The notes beneath the pieces were generated by a model, which saw only the letters and a list, made by a program, of their open reading frames with translations, was not told the DNA's origin and did not search any database. Below are positions 45,762 through 55,285 of a stretch of DNA of 64,000 nucleotides, one piece after another. Positions within the stretch are counted from its first letter, which is position 1, and each line of letters opens with the position of its first letter. This DNA is from DATJLY01 sp963729295 (GTDB taxonomy: Bacteria; Pseudomonadota; Alphaproteobacteria; ATCC43930; CGMCC-115725), in the NCBI GenBank assembly GCA_963729295.1, contig CAVSNJ010000025.1, forward strand, positions 558,001 through 622,000, in the 5' to 3' direction. The translations under genes were made by a program, and so were the position numbers.

Positions 45762-46625
45762 ATGAATCTCTATATCCTTCTGGCGATCAACAGCGTCGCG
45801 CTGGGCGGACTCCTGTTCCTGCTGTCGTCGGGCTTTTCGCTGATCTTCGGATTGATGCGGATTCCGAACCTGACGCACGGCTCGCTGTTCATGCTGGGCG
45901 CCTATTTCGGCGCGAGCTTCTATCTCTGGGGGCATCTCGATTTCTGGCTGTCGGCGCTCCTGGCCGCGCTTTTGACGGCGCTCTTCGGCGGCATCATCGA
46001 GCGGCTCCTGCTGCGGCGCCTCGCCGGCAACGAGCTGGCGCAGGTGCTGGTGACGCTCGGCATCTCGTTCATGGTCGCCGATCTCTGCCTCATGGAATGG
46101 ACCGGCGATCCGATTTCCGTGGCGACGCCCGAGGCTCTGCGCGGCGGCACGCACATCTTCGGCGTGGCGTTTCCGATCTACCGCCTCGCCGTCATCGTCG
46201 TGGCACTCGTGGTCGCGCTCGCGCTCTGGCTTTTGCTCGAGCGCACGAGATTGGGCGCCATGATCCGCGCCGGGGTCGACGATCCCGACATGGCGCGCGT
46301 CGTCGGCATCCGCGTGTCGCGCCTCTTCACCCTCGTCTTCTGCCTCGGCGCCGGGCTCGCCGGCTTCGGCGGCATCGTCGCCGCGCCGATCCTGTCGGTC
46401 TATCCTGGCCTCGACAACGAGATGCTGCCCCTGGCGCTCGTCGTCGTGATCCTTGGCGGCACCGGCAGCCTGGTCGGCTCCTTCCTCGGCAGCTTCATCG
46501 TCGCGTTTCTCTATAATTTCGGTCAGGCGCTCCTGCCCGAGCTCGCCTATTTCGTGCTGTTCCTGCCGATGGTGCTGATGCTGGCGGTGCGGCCGCGCGG
46601 CTTGTTCGGCAGGCACGCGCCATGA
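45762..46625 (+). CDS. livH: Branched-chain amino acid-type ABC permease (LivH family)
   Basis: The 287-residue permease has about eight transmembrane helices, with the LivH start LAINSVALGGLLFLLSSGFSLIFGLMRIPNLTHGSLFMLGAYFG (positions 5-50), the ELAQVLVTLGISF segment and the cytoplasmic loop ARVVGIRVSRLFTLVF. The C-terminal LPMVLMLAVRPRGLFGR is typical. It forms the channel with LivM. ATGA overlap with the next gene indicates coupling. The symbol marks family; the substrate may differ from leucine. Confidence 0.93.
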   Translation: MNLYILLAINSVALGGLLFLLSSGFSLIFGLMRIPNLTHGSLFMLGAYFGASFYLWGHLDFWLSALLAALLTALFGGIIERLLLRRLAGNELAQVLVTLGISFMVADLCLMEWTGDPISVATPEALRGGTHIFGVAFPIYRLAVIVVALVVALALWLLLERTRLGAMIRAGVDDPDMARVVGIRVSRLFTLVFCLGAGLAGFGGIVAAPILSVYPGLDNEMLPLALVVVILGGTGSLVGSFLGSFIVAFLYNFGQALLPELAYFVLFLPMVLMLAVRPRGLFGRHAP

Positions 46626-47595
46626 GCGCGCGCGTCCTCGCCGCGATCATCGCCCTTGCGGCGCTCGCGACCTTGCCGCTGTGGCTCGCGGACACGTATT
46701 TCGTCAACGTCGCGAGCCAGATCCTCCTCAACGCCGTGTTCGCCTTGGGCCTCAACGTCATCGTCGGCTATGGCGGGCTCGTGTCGTTGGGCCATGCCGG
46801 GCTCATGGGGATCGCGGCCTATGCCGGCGCGATCCTGCTCCAGGCGGGCTTCGGCCACGGCGTCGCCATCCTCGGCGCGCTTGGCTTCACGCTCGTCGGC
46901 ACCGCGCTCTTCGCGGCGTTGGCGCTGCGCGCGACCGGCATCGGCTTCGTCATGATCACGCTCGCCATCGGCCAGATCCTGTGGGGCCTGGCGTATCGCT
47001 GGCTGAGCCTCACGAACGGCGACAACGGCATCAACGTCTCCTCGCGGCCCCAGCCCTTCGGCATATCGCTCGACGGCGCGTCCGCGTTCTATTACGCGAC
47101 GCTCGTCACGTTCCTGCTCTCCGTGCTCGCCGTCTTCGTCTTCACGCGCTCGCCCTTCGGTGTGAGCCTTCTCGGCACGCGCGACCAGCCGCGCCGCATG
47201 ACGGCCTTGGGCTATCACGTCTGGCTCATCCGCTTCTATGCCTGCCTCTTCTCGGGTTTCCTGAGCGGCGTCGCGGGGCTTCTCTTCCTCTACTACAACG
47301 AGTTCGTCAGCCCGCAATCGATCCAGCTCTCGGCCTCGGCCGAGGCGCTGCTCATGGTGATCTCGGGCGGCAGCGGCACGCTCCTCGGGCCGATCGCGGG
47401 CGCCGCCCTCGTCGTCATCATGAAGAATGTCGCGAGCGCCTATATCGAGCGCTGGAACTTCGTCCTCGGCGCGATCTTCGTCGCCATCGTGATCTTCATG
47501 CCGGAAGGGTTCGTGCCGGGTTCGGTGCGGCTCGCGCGCTGGGGCTTCAAGGCGCTGAAGCCGCGGCCCGCGCCGGTCGCGGCGAAAGGCGAGCC

Positions 47596-47599
<4 letters not shown>
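46622..47599 (+). CDS. livM: Branched-chain amino acid-type ABC permease (LivM family)
   Basis: The 325-residue permease has the LivM signatures ALGLNVIVGYGGLVSLGHAGLMGIAAYAGA near residue 40 and GTLLGPIAGAALVVIM near residue 260. ALGYHVWLIRFYACLFSGFLSGVAG in the middle carries the coupling loop. The start overlaps the livH-like stop and the stop overlaps the livG-like start (both ATGA). Confidence 0.93.
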
Positions 47600-48322
<723 letters not shown>

Positions 48323-48333
<11 letters not shown>

Positions 48334-49042
48334 CGCGCTCGCCCTTGCCGAGATCGACGCCTTCTATGGCGACAGCCACGTGCTGCACAACGTATCGATG
48401 CGCCTTGCCGAGGGCCGGCTGCTGGCGCTTCTGGGCCGCAACGGCGCCGGCAAATCGACCTGCATGAACGTGGCGGTCGGACTTTTGGCCCCCCGCCGCG
48501 GCACCGTCGCCGTCTTCGGCGCGAGCGTCACCGGGCGCTACCCGGAGCAGATCGCGGCGACGGGCGTGGCGCTCGTGCCGCAAGGGCGCCGCATCTTCAA
48601 GAGCCTCACCGTGCGCGAGAACCTCATCGTCGCGGCGCGCCCGCCCGTCACGGCCGGCGCGCGCCACGGCTGGGATCTCGACCGCGTCGCAGCGGCATTT
48701 CCGCGCCTCGGCGAGCGGCGCAACCAGGTCGCGGGATATCTTTCGGGCGGCGAGCAGCAGATGCTTGCGATCGGCCGCGCCCTCATGTCCAATCCGCGCG
48801 TGCTCTTGATGGACGAGCCGTCGGAAGGCTTGGCGCCGACCATCGTCGCCGAGGTGATGGCGACGATCCGGCGCCTCAAGGAAGAGGGGCTGTCGATCCT
48901 GCTCGTCGAGCAGAACGTGAAGCTCGCGTTCGCCGTCGCCGACGACGTCGTGCTCCTCAACAACGGCCGCGTCGCCGCCGAGGGACCGGCATCCCAAATC
49001 TCGGCCCGCGCCGATCTGCACCAGCATTTGGGGATTTATTGA
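48323..49042 (+). CDS. livF: Branched-chain amino acid-type ABC ATPase (LivF family)
   Basis: This 239-residue ABC ATPase has Walker A GRNGAGKST, Q-loop LVPQGRRIFKSLTVREN, signature LSGGEQQML, Walker B VLLMDEPSEGLAP and switch VEQNVKLAF. All match LivF. The best start is TTG at 48323, 7 bases after CGGAG and inside the livG 3' end. It is the last gene of the importer. It is convergent with the small aspartic protease gene, one base apart. Confidence 0.94.
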
Positions 49043-49043
49043 G

Positions 49044-49424
49044 CTACTTGGCGGTCGATTGCGGAATGTTCGGGCTCGAAGGGTTGGGCATGATCCGCTG
49101 CCGCGCCGGATCGACGACCAGATCCATGTCCTCCATCGGAATGGCGCCGAGCAGCACCTCGTTGCCGAGCACGAGTGCGCCGGTGAAGCATTGCCGCCCG
49201 AACAGCTCGACGCGCACCGGCCCGACATAATCGACGACATGCGATTTGCCGTCGGCGGTGGTGACCTCGCGCCGGTCGCTGCGCGGGAGCTGCAGCTGCG
49301 TCGCCACGTGTTCGGGGATGCAGAGATGGAGCGCGCCGGTGTCGGCAAGCGCTTTGGCGTCGAGCTCGGCCAACTCGGGCCGGGCCGGATTGGCAAGACG
49401 CAGATCGGCGACGACCAGACCCAT
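49044..49424 (-). CDS. Clan AA (retropepsin-like) aspartic protease
   Basis: This 126-residue single-domain protein has the aspartic protease active-site triad DTG (Asp28-Gly30) in ALADTGALHLCIP and the LGNEVLLGAIPMEDMDLVVD segment that carries the second conserved hydrophobic-GxxxL-like strand. It would have to dimerise to form an active site. Clan AA proteases of this size are widespread in bacteria with unknown targets. The start follows AAGGAGCATGAG. It is divergent from the amidohydrolase gene. Confidence 0.85.
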   Translation of the reverse strand: MGLVVADLRLANPARPELAELDAKALADTGALHLCIPEHVATQLQLPRSDRREVTTADGKSHVVDYVGPVRVELFGRQCFTGALVLGNEVLLGAIPMEDMDLVVDPARQRIMPNPSSPNIPQSTAK

Positions 49425-49533
49425 CTCATGCTCCTTGGTGCGCGCCGATCATAACACGATTGCGCGCCCACGTCTGGCGAGGCCCGGCGAATTGCCGCAT
49501 GATGCGCGCCGACCAAAGGGGAGGGAAACACAG

Positions 49534-50667
49534 ATGATGTTCTCATGCAGCCCGGCCGCGGCGACGAGCGGTCCCGTCGTCGGGCGCCGCGCCGGGCGCG
49601 GGCCAAAACACTTCACGGTCGACATCCATTGCCATGTCGAGACGCCCGAGGCGTCCGACCTCGTGCGCGGCGTCGCGCATCCGACCGAGACCGCGATCGC
49701 CTTTTCCAACGAGGCCTCGCGCGAGGTGAACCGCAAGCAGCAGGAATCGATCCGCGTCGCCATCACCTCGGTCGCGGCGCGCCTCCAGCACATGGACCGC
49801 ACCGGCATCGACATTCAGGCGGTCTCGACCTCGCCCGGCCAGTACTACTACTGGGCCGAGCCCGAATTGGGCCGTCAGACCGCGCGCCTCATCAACGAGA
49901 ACATCGCGCGCATCGTCGCCGATCATCCCGATCGCTTCGTGGGCTTGGCGACCGTGCCGCTCCAGGCGCCCGATCTCGCGGTCGCCGAGCTCGAGCGCGC
50001 GGTGAAGCAGCTCGGCATGCGCGGCGTCGAGATCTGCACCAACGTCAACGGCGAGGAATTGTCGGGCGAGCGCTTCCGCCCGTTCTTCGCCAAGGCCGAG
50101 GAGCTCGGCATCCTCATCTTCATGCATCCCTCGGGCTTCACGCACGGGCAGCGCCTCGCCAATCACTACTTCATCAACGTCATCGGCAACCCGCTCAATT
50201 CGACGGTCGCGGTCCATCACCTGATCTTCGATGGCGTCTTGGAGCGCTATCCGGGCTTGAAGATCGTGGTGGCGCATGGCGGCGGCTATCTCCCGGCCTA
50301 TTCCGGCCGCATCGATCACGCGCACGGCGCGCGCACCGACTGCCGCCGCGTCATCTCGAAGAAGCCGACGAGTTATCTGCGGAAACTCTATTTCGACACG
50401 ATCGTCTTCACGCACCACCAGCTCGAATATCTCACGCGCCAGTGGGGCGCCGATCACATCATGCTCGGCACCGATTATCCCTACGACATGGCGCTGCCGA
50501 AGGCGGTGCAGTTCGTCGAGGGCGCCGATTTGGCCGAGCGCGAGAAGGTGGCGATCCTGGGCGGGAACGCCGCGCGGCTCCTGAAGATCAAGCCGCCCAA
50601 GGCAGCGGCGCCGGCGCGCCCGCGCGCCAAGGCCAAGGCCAAAGCGAAGGCGAAGCGGCGGCGCTAA
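49534..50667 (+). CDS. Amidohydrolase 2 family (ACMSD-like) protein with basic tail
   Basis: The 377-residue TIM-barrel metal enzyme is related to aminocarboxymuconate-semialdehyde decarboxylase. The HxH metal motif is in TVDIHCHVETPE, His residues recur in LIFMHPSGF and VVAHGGGYLPAYSGR, and the metal Asp is in LGTDYPYDM. It probably decarboxylates or hydrolyses an aromatic acid. Unusually, the last 25 or so residues are a low-complexity Lys/Ala/Arg tail (ARPRAKAKAKAKAKRRR) like that of histone H1-type proteins. The ATG follows GGGGAGGGAAACACAG. It ends exactly where the convergent MmgE/PrpD gene ends. Confidence 0.9.
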   Translation: MMFSCSPAAATSGPVVGRRAGRGPKHFTVDIHCHVETPEASDLVRGVAHPTETAIAFSNEASREVNRKQQESIRVAITSVAARLQHMDRTGIDIQAVSTSPGQYYYWAEPELGRQTARLINENIARIVADHPDRFVGLATVPLQAPDLAVAELERAVKQLGMRGVEICTNVNGEELSGERFRPFFAKAEELGILIFMHPSGFTHGQRLANHYFINVIGNPLNSTVAVHHLIFDGVLERYPGLKIVVAHGGGYLPAYSGRIDHAHGARTDCRRVISKKPTSYLRKLYFDTIVFTHHQLEYLTRQWGADHIMLGTDYPYDMALPKAVQFVEGADLAEREKVAILGGNAARLLKIKPPKAAAPARPRAKAKAKAKAKRRR

Positions 50668-52008
50668 TCAGCTCGCGAGCGCCATCACCTCGCGCACCGA
50701 GCGGAGCTCGTCGAGCGCCGCGACCGCGTCCTTCAATCGCGCCGCCGCGCCATCGCCCAGCACGGGCGCGGCGAGGCTCGTGAATTTCTCGTCGATGCGG
50801 CGCCCTTGCGCCGCGACATCGGCAGCGGGGATGCCGGAATCGTGCGTGGCCGCGAATTTGCTCCCGTCCGCGAGCGTCACGTCGAGGCTCGCGCGCGAGC
50901 TCGCCCAGCCGTCGACGAATTCGATCCGCACCTTGTCGCGCAGCTCCGTGAGGCGCCGCTCCGACGTGCGCTCGTCGCTATAGGTCGCAAGCCGCGCCGT
51001 ATCGACCCCGGCGAGCGCCAGCGCGATCGTGAAGCGGAGCGAGAATTTCGCCTCGAGCCCGGTTGCGGGATTGGCGATGTTGCAGACCTTGTCGGCGCCG
51101 CGGTCGATCGTGAGCGTGATGTCGCCGACGCGGCTGGCATCGAAGCTGTTCTGCCGCGCGATCGCCCGCGCGCACTCGATCGGCGCGTGCGTCAGATAGC
51201 ACGCGGCGTGATATTTGAAGAGGTTGCCGCGCGTGTACCAGCCGCCGTCCGGCGCCGCGAGCGCGGCATCGGCATCGAAATCGGGCCCGTGCGTCGCGGC
51301 AAAGCCTTGGGCGCACTCGATCGCATCATCGCGGCTCGTGAAGCCCCTGGCCGCAAGGCGCGCGGCCAGAAGCCCGTTCTCGGCGGCCTTGCCGGCATGG
51401 AGCGGCTTGCACATCGTGCCGAACATGGATTTGAGCCCTGCCGCTTCCGTCGCCGCGATGCCGAGCGCCATCGCCGTGCGCGCCGCATCGAGCCGCAAGA
51501 GCCGCGCGCAGGCCGCGGCCGCGCCGAAGCTTCCCGCCGTCGCCGTCGCGTGGAAGCCCATCGCATAGTGCCCCGGCGCCACCGCCACGCCGACCCGGCA
51601 CAGCGTCTCGTAGCCCGCGACATAGGCCGCCAGGATCTCGCGCCCGCTGGCGCCGATCGCCTCGCCGAGCGCCAGGATCGCCGGCAGCACCGCGACGGTC
51701 GGATGGCCGATATAGGAGAGATGCACGTCGTCGTAATCGAGCGCGTGCGAGGTCGTGCCGTTGACGAGCGCGGCGAGCAGCGGCGGCGCCTTGGCGCGGC
51801 GCCCGACGAGCGTCGCCGTGCCGCCCGGTCCTTCGGCCGCCGCCTCTTCGGCGATGATCGCCGCAAGCGGCTCGCGCGATCCGGCGAGCGTCACCGCGAA
51901 CCAGTCGAGGATCGCCTGCCGCGCCACGGCGCGGATCTCGGGCGGCAGATCGCCATACTCGAGCGCGGCGCTGCGCTCGGCCAATCGCGCGGTCAGTCCC
52001 TTGCCCAT
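50668..52008 (-). CDS. MmgE/PrpD family protein
   Basis: The 446-residue protein belongs to the 2-methylcitrate dehydratase/cis-aconitate decarboxylase superfamily. Landmarks are RQAILDWFAVTLAG, ALVNGTTSHALDYDDVHLSYIGHPTVAVLPAILAL, KSMFGTMCKPLHAGKAAENGLLAA and KYHAACYLTHAPIECAR. It probably dehydrates or isomerises a small organic acid. No prpB or prpC is in the window, so a methylcitrate-cycle role is unproven. Its stop abuts the stop of the amidohydrolase gene. Confidence 0.9.
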   Translation of the reverse strand: MGKGLTARLAERSAALEYGDLPPEIRAVARQAILDWFAVTLAGSREPLAAIIAEEAAAEGPGGTATLVGRRAKAPPLLAALVNGTTSHALDYDDVHLSYIGHPTVAVLPAILALGEAIGASGREILAAYVAGYETLCRVGVAVAPGHYAMGFHATATAGSFGAAAACARLLRLDAARTAMALGIAATEAAGLKSMFGTMCKPLHAGKAAENGLLAARLAARGFTSRDDAIECAQGFAATHGPDFDADAALAAPDGGWYTRGNLFKYHAACYLTHAPIECARAIARQNSFDASRVGDITLTIDRGADKVCNIANPATGLEAKFSLRFTIALALAGVDTARLATYSDERTSERRLTELRDKVRIEFVDGWASSRASLDVTLADGSKFAATHDSGIPAADVAAQGRRIDEKFTSLAAPVLGDGAAARLKDAVAALDELRSVREVMALAS

Positions 52009-52071
52009 CGCCGCCTCCGCCCGGTCATCCGGACGGAGGCTGGCACAGCGCAGCCGCGCGGGAAAGCGCGA

Positions 52072-52413
52072 TCAGGCGGCGGTCGTCGTCTTCGGCCGGA
52101 GATAGGCCATCGCCGCGTGCTTGGCGCAGTAGGGTTTGCCCGGCAGCGGCTTCTCGCCGCAGAACTTGAAGTCCTTGTCGCCGGGGTGGCCGTTCGGCCA
52201 GGTGCAGATCGTCGGCTGCACGCCAAGGCCGCGCCGCCGGGTCGGCGGACGCTTCAGCGGCGATGGCCGCGGCTTCAGGGCAAGCCGGTGGGCCTTGCCG
52301 ATGACGGCGTTCTTGCTGATGGCGAGGCGCCGCCCGATTTCGGCGGTCGGCAAACCCTCGTCCCAAAGCGCGATAAGGCGGTCAATGAGCTCGGCGTTCC
52401 AGATCGTCTCCAT
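52072..52413 (-). CDS. gcrA: GcrA family cell cycle regulator
   Basis: The 113-residue protein is shorter than Caulobacter GcrA (173) but has both ends. The N-terminal helix-turn-helix reads WNAELIDRLIALWDEGLPTAEIGRRLAISKNAVIGKAHRL. The C-terminal sigma-interacting domain contains CTWPNGHPGDKDFKFCGEKPLPGKPYCAKHAAMAY. GcrA binds RNA polymerase sigma-70 and activates promoters that carry CcrM-methylated GANTC sites. The promoter upstream has three GANTC sites. Minus-strand neighbour MmgE/PrpD ends 63 bases away. Confidence 0.93.
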   Translation of the reverse strand: METIWNAELIDRLIALWDEGLPTAEIGRRLAISKNAVIGKAHRLALKPRPSPLKRPPTRRRGLGVQPTICTWPNGHPGDKDFKFCGEKPLPGKPYCAKHAAMAYLRPKTTTAA

Positions 52414-52460
52414 GGTTTCCTACCGTATCATGGGGTAGAGCCGTGGTTGGCCTACTAGAT

Positions 52461-52497
52461 ACAGTAGCACGACTCGACCGACTCGCCAACGCGATTC
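52461..52497 (-). promoter_or_regulatory. Putative sigma-70 promoter of gcrA with three GANTC sites
   Basis: On the minus strand TTGGCG (52489-52484) and TACTGT (52466-52461) are spaced 17 bases apart, as -35 and -10 elements. GACTC sites at 52471-52475 and 52480-52484 fall in or at the edge of the spacer, and GATTC at 52493-52497 lies just upstream. GANTC is the site methylated by CcrM, and known GcrA-activated promoters carry methylated GANTC between -35 and -10. Self-regulation of gcrA is inferred from this. Confidence 0.55.
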
Positions 52498-52569
52498 TCA
52501 CGTTGCGCGCGCGAAAAGACCAGGCGCCCGGGCGCGCTCCGCGCCTCGCCTTCTTACCCCTTGAAACGG

Positions 52570-53124
52570 CTAGAGAAGCTGGATCGACGAGGCTTCGCGG
52601 CCGCGGCGCGCCTGCGACACCATCATGCGCACCGGCTGGCCCGGTTCGAGCCCGTCGATGCCCGAGCGGCGCAGCGCCGTGACATGGACGAAGATGTCCT
52701 TGCCGCCGTCGTTTGGCAGAATGAAGCCGAATCCGCGCGCCGGGTCGTACCATTTGACGACGCCGTCGAGCGACTCGGCGGGCCCCGATGCCTCGTTGCC
52801 ATAGGAGTCGTCGCGCTGCTGCCGATAGCCGCCGCCGCCGCCTCGGCCACCGCCGCCGCCCTCGCGCGGCGGGCGCGGCTGGGCGGTCGAAGCATCGAGT
52901 TCCAGGACCTGGGTCGCGGCGCGGCCCTTCGGCCCCTGGACCCATTCGAACGTCACGCTCGCCCCGTCGGGCGCCTCGCCGAAGCCCGAGCGCTCGAGCA
53001 CCGCGAGCGGCAGGAAAATGTCGCTCGACCCATCTTCCGGTACGATGAAGCCGAAGCCCTTGCTACGGTTGAACCACTTGATCTTGCCGGAAAGCCGCGC
53101 AGCCTCCCCTTGGCTCATGCTCAT
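52570..53124 (-). CDS. Double cold-shock domain protein
   Basis: The 184-residue protein has two cold-shock domains. The first (about residues 10-75) has SGKIKWFNRSKGFGFIVPEDG and DIFLPLAVLERSG. The second (about 115-184) has GVVKWYDPARGFGFILPNDGGKDIFVHVTALRRSG. RNP1/RNP2 nucleic-acid-binding residues are conserved in both. A Gly/Arg linker with a glycine run separates the domains. Double-CSD proteins are typical of Alphaproteobacteria and bind RNA. The ATG at 53124 or 53118 may initiate. Confidence 0.92.
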   Translation of the reverse strand: MSMSQGEAARLSGKIKWFNRSKGFGFIVPEDGSSDIFLPLAVLERSGFGEAPDGASVTFEWVQGPKGRAATQVLELDASTAQPRPPREGGGGGRGGGGGYRQQRDDSYGNEASGPAESLDGVVKWYDPARGFGFILPNDGGKDIFVHVTALRRSGIDGLEPGQPVRMMVSQARRGREASSIQLL

Positions 53125-53246
53125 GAAAGCACCATTCCCTTTACTTCGCCCGCCCCCGGCATGGGCGGTGCCCATCGGCCACGCGGACGAAGTAAGACCC
53201 CCAAAGCGCAGTCCCCCCACGGGTTGCGCAACCTGGAAGGATATTT

Positions 53247-54015
53247 CTACTTTGGTTTTCTGGCAATTAGTAAATAATTGACCCCGAGATCGGGGCCGAG
53301 CGCCCATTCGCCGCTGAGCGGCCGGAACACGAGTCCCTCGATCGCTTCGAGCGTCATGCCGGCGCGGCGCAGATGCGCCGCCATTTCCGACGGACGCAGG
53401 AACTTGCGCCACTGATGCGTGCCGCGCGGCAGCCAGCGCAGCACATATTCGGCGCCGACGACCGCGGTCACGAACGAGCGCGCGGTGCGATTGAGCGTCG
53501 AGGCAATGAACGCGCCGCCCGGCTTGACGAGAGCGGCCGCGGATTCGAGAAAAAGCCCGGCATTCGCCGCGTGCTCGGCCACTTCGAGCGCCAGCACCGC
53601 ATCGAACCGTTCGCCGCGCGCGGCAAGGTCTTCGGCCGCGTCGTCTGCGATAGTCGATCGCGAGACCCGCATCCTCCGCGTGCGCGCGCGCGACGGCGAG
53701 CGCGGCGTGATCGGCGTCGAGGCCGGTCACGCGGAAGCCGAGCCGCGCCATCGGCTCGGCGACCAATCCGCCGCCGCAGCCGATATCGATGAGGCTAAGA
53801 CCGGCGAACGGCGCAAGCTCCGCGGCGCCGCGCGCGAAGTGGCGCTCGAGCCGCGCGCGGATGAATCCCAACCGCGCCGGATTGAGGCGATGGAGCGGCC
53901 GGAACGGCCCGGTCTCGTCCCACCAGGCGCTCGCCTGGCGCGCGAAGCGTTCGATCTCGTCGCGATCGATCGTGCCGTCGCGCGCGGCGGGCGGCTCGGC
54001 TTGCCTCGGCTCCAT
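53247..54015 (-). pseudogene. ubiG: Ubiquinone biosynthesis O-methyltransferase UbiG, frameshifted
   Basis: Two frames together give a complete UbiG of about 255 residues. The first reads from the ATG at 54015 (ERFARQASAWWDETGPFRPLHRLNPARL, SLIDIGCGGGLVAEPMARLG, GLDADHAALAVARAHAED). The second begins near 53650 (DDAAEDLAARGERFDAVLALEVAEH, STLNRTARSF, GTHQWRKFLRPSEM, LGVNYL). The break is at TATCGC|AGAC near 53645-53655, where a missing GC dinucleotide would restore DYRADDAAEDL. UbiG performs two O-methylations in ubiquinone synthesis and is normally needed, so an assembly error is likely. Divergent from lysC. Confidence 0.85.
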
Positions 54016-54064
54016 ACCGGAGAGTATGAATCAGCGGCCCATCCCCGCAAAGACCCGTCGCTTC

Positions 54065-55285
54065 ATGGCCCGCATCGTGCAGAAATTCGGCGGCACCTCG
54101 GTCGCCAACGTCGAGCGCATCAAGCGCGCGGCGCTGATCGTCAAGCGCGAGGTCGATGCCGGCAACGAGGTCGCGGTCGTGGTCTCGGCCATGGCGGGCG
54201 TGACGGATGAGCTCGTCGAATTGACGCGCGCGACCGCGAAGATGCACGATGCGCGCGAATACGATGCCGTCCTCGCCACCGGCGAGCAGGTGACGGCCGG
54301 CCTGATGGCGATGGCGCTCCAGGATCTGGGCGTCGATGCGCGCTCGTGGCTCGGCTGGCAGGTGCCGGTCCGCACCGATGCGACGCATGGCAAGGCGAGA
54401 ATATCCGCGATCGACACGGATGCGCTCGCGCGCTGCCTCGGCGAGCGCCAGGTCGCGGTCGTCGCGGGATTCCAGGGGCTCGGCCCCGATCAGCGCATCA
54501 CCACTTTGGGGCGTGGCGGCTCCGATACGTCGGCCGTGGCGCTCGCGGCGGCATTGGGCGCCGCGCGCTGCGACATCTTCACCGATGTGGCCGGCGTCTA
54601 CACGTCCGATCCGCGCATCGTTGCGAAGGCGCGAAAGCTCGATAAGATCACCTATGAGGAAATGCTCGAGATGGCGTCATTGGGCGCCAAGGTGTTGCAG
54701 ACGCGATCGGTCGAATTGGCGATGAATCACGGCGTTCGCGTCCAAGTGCTGTCGAGCTTCAGCAACGAGCCCGGAACCCTGGTGGTCGACGAGGACGAGA
54801 TCGTGGAAAAGCAGGTCGTGAGCGGGATCGCCTATAGCCGCGACGAAGCGAAGATCACGCTCGCCAAAGTGGCCGACCGGCCGGGCGTGGCGGCGGCGAT
54901 CTTCGGTCCCTTGGCCGACGAAGCGGTCAATGTCGACATGATCGTGCAGAATATCTCCGAGGACGGGCGCACCACCGACATCACCTTCACGGTGGCGAAA
55001 TCCGACCTCGACCGCGCGGTGAAGGTGCTGGAGGCGCGCCGCGGGCAGCTCGGCTACGCGGCGCTCCGACCCGACGCCAACGTCGTCAAGATTTCGGTGA
55101 TCGGCGTCGGCATGAGGAGCCATGTCGGCGTCGCCAAGGAGATGTTCGAGACGCTCGCGGCCAAAGGCATCAACATCCAGGTGATCTCGACGTCGGAAAT
55201 AAAAGTGAGCGTGCTCGTCGCCGAGGAATATACCGAGCTCGCGGTGCGCGCGCTCCACACCGCCTACGGTCTCGATGCCGCCTGA
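54065..55285 (+). CDS. lysC: Aspartate kinase
   Basis: This 406-residue aspartokinase starts with IVQKFGGTSVAN (residues 4-15, the nucleotide-binding KFGGTS). It continues with VVVSAMAGVTDEL, LGRGGSDTSAVALAAALGA, DVAGVYTSDPRIV and MLEMASLGAKVLQTRSVELA. Two C-terminal ACT domains (KVADRPGVAAAIFGPLADEAVNVDMIVQ and VIGVGMRSHVGVAKEMFETLAAKGIN) mediate feedback control by lysine/threonine. It makes aspartyl phosphate for Lys, Thr, Met and diaminopimelate. The 3' end overlaps the next gene by 11 bases. Confidence 0.97.
   Translation: MARIVQKFGGTSVANVERIKRAALIVKREVDAGNEVAVVVSAMAGVTDELVELTRATAKMHDAREYDAVLATGEQVTAGLMAMALQDLGVDARSWLGWQVPVRTDATHGKARISAIDTDALARCLGERQVAVVAGFQGLGPDQRITTLGRGGSDTSAVALAAALGAARCDIFTDVAGVYTSDPRIVAKARKLDKITYEEMLEMASLGAKVLQTRSVELAMNHGVRVQVLSSFSNEPGTLVVDEDEIVEKQVVSGIAYSRDEAKITLAKVADRPGVAAAIFGPLADEAVNVDMIVQNISEDGRTTDITFTVAKSDLDRAVKVLEARRGQLGYAALRPDANVVKISVIGVGMRSHVGVAKEMFETLAAKGINIQVISTSEIKVSVLVAEEYTELAVRALHTAYGLDAA

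Noticed and set aside
52570..54015. One open frame joining the UbiG N-terminus to the cold-shock protein
   Set aside because: It arises because the frameshifted ubiG reads on into the next gene's frame. The cold-shock protein has its own start at 53124.
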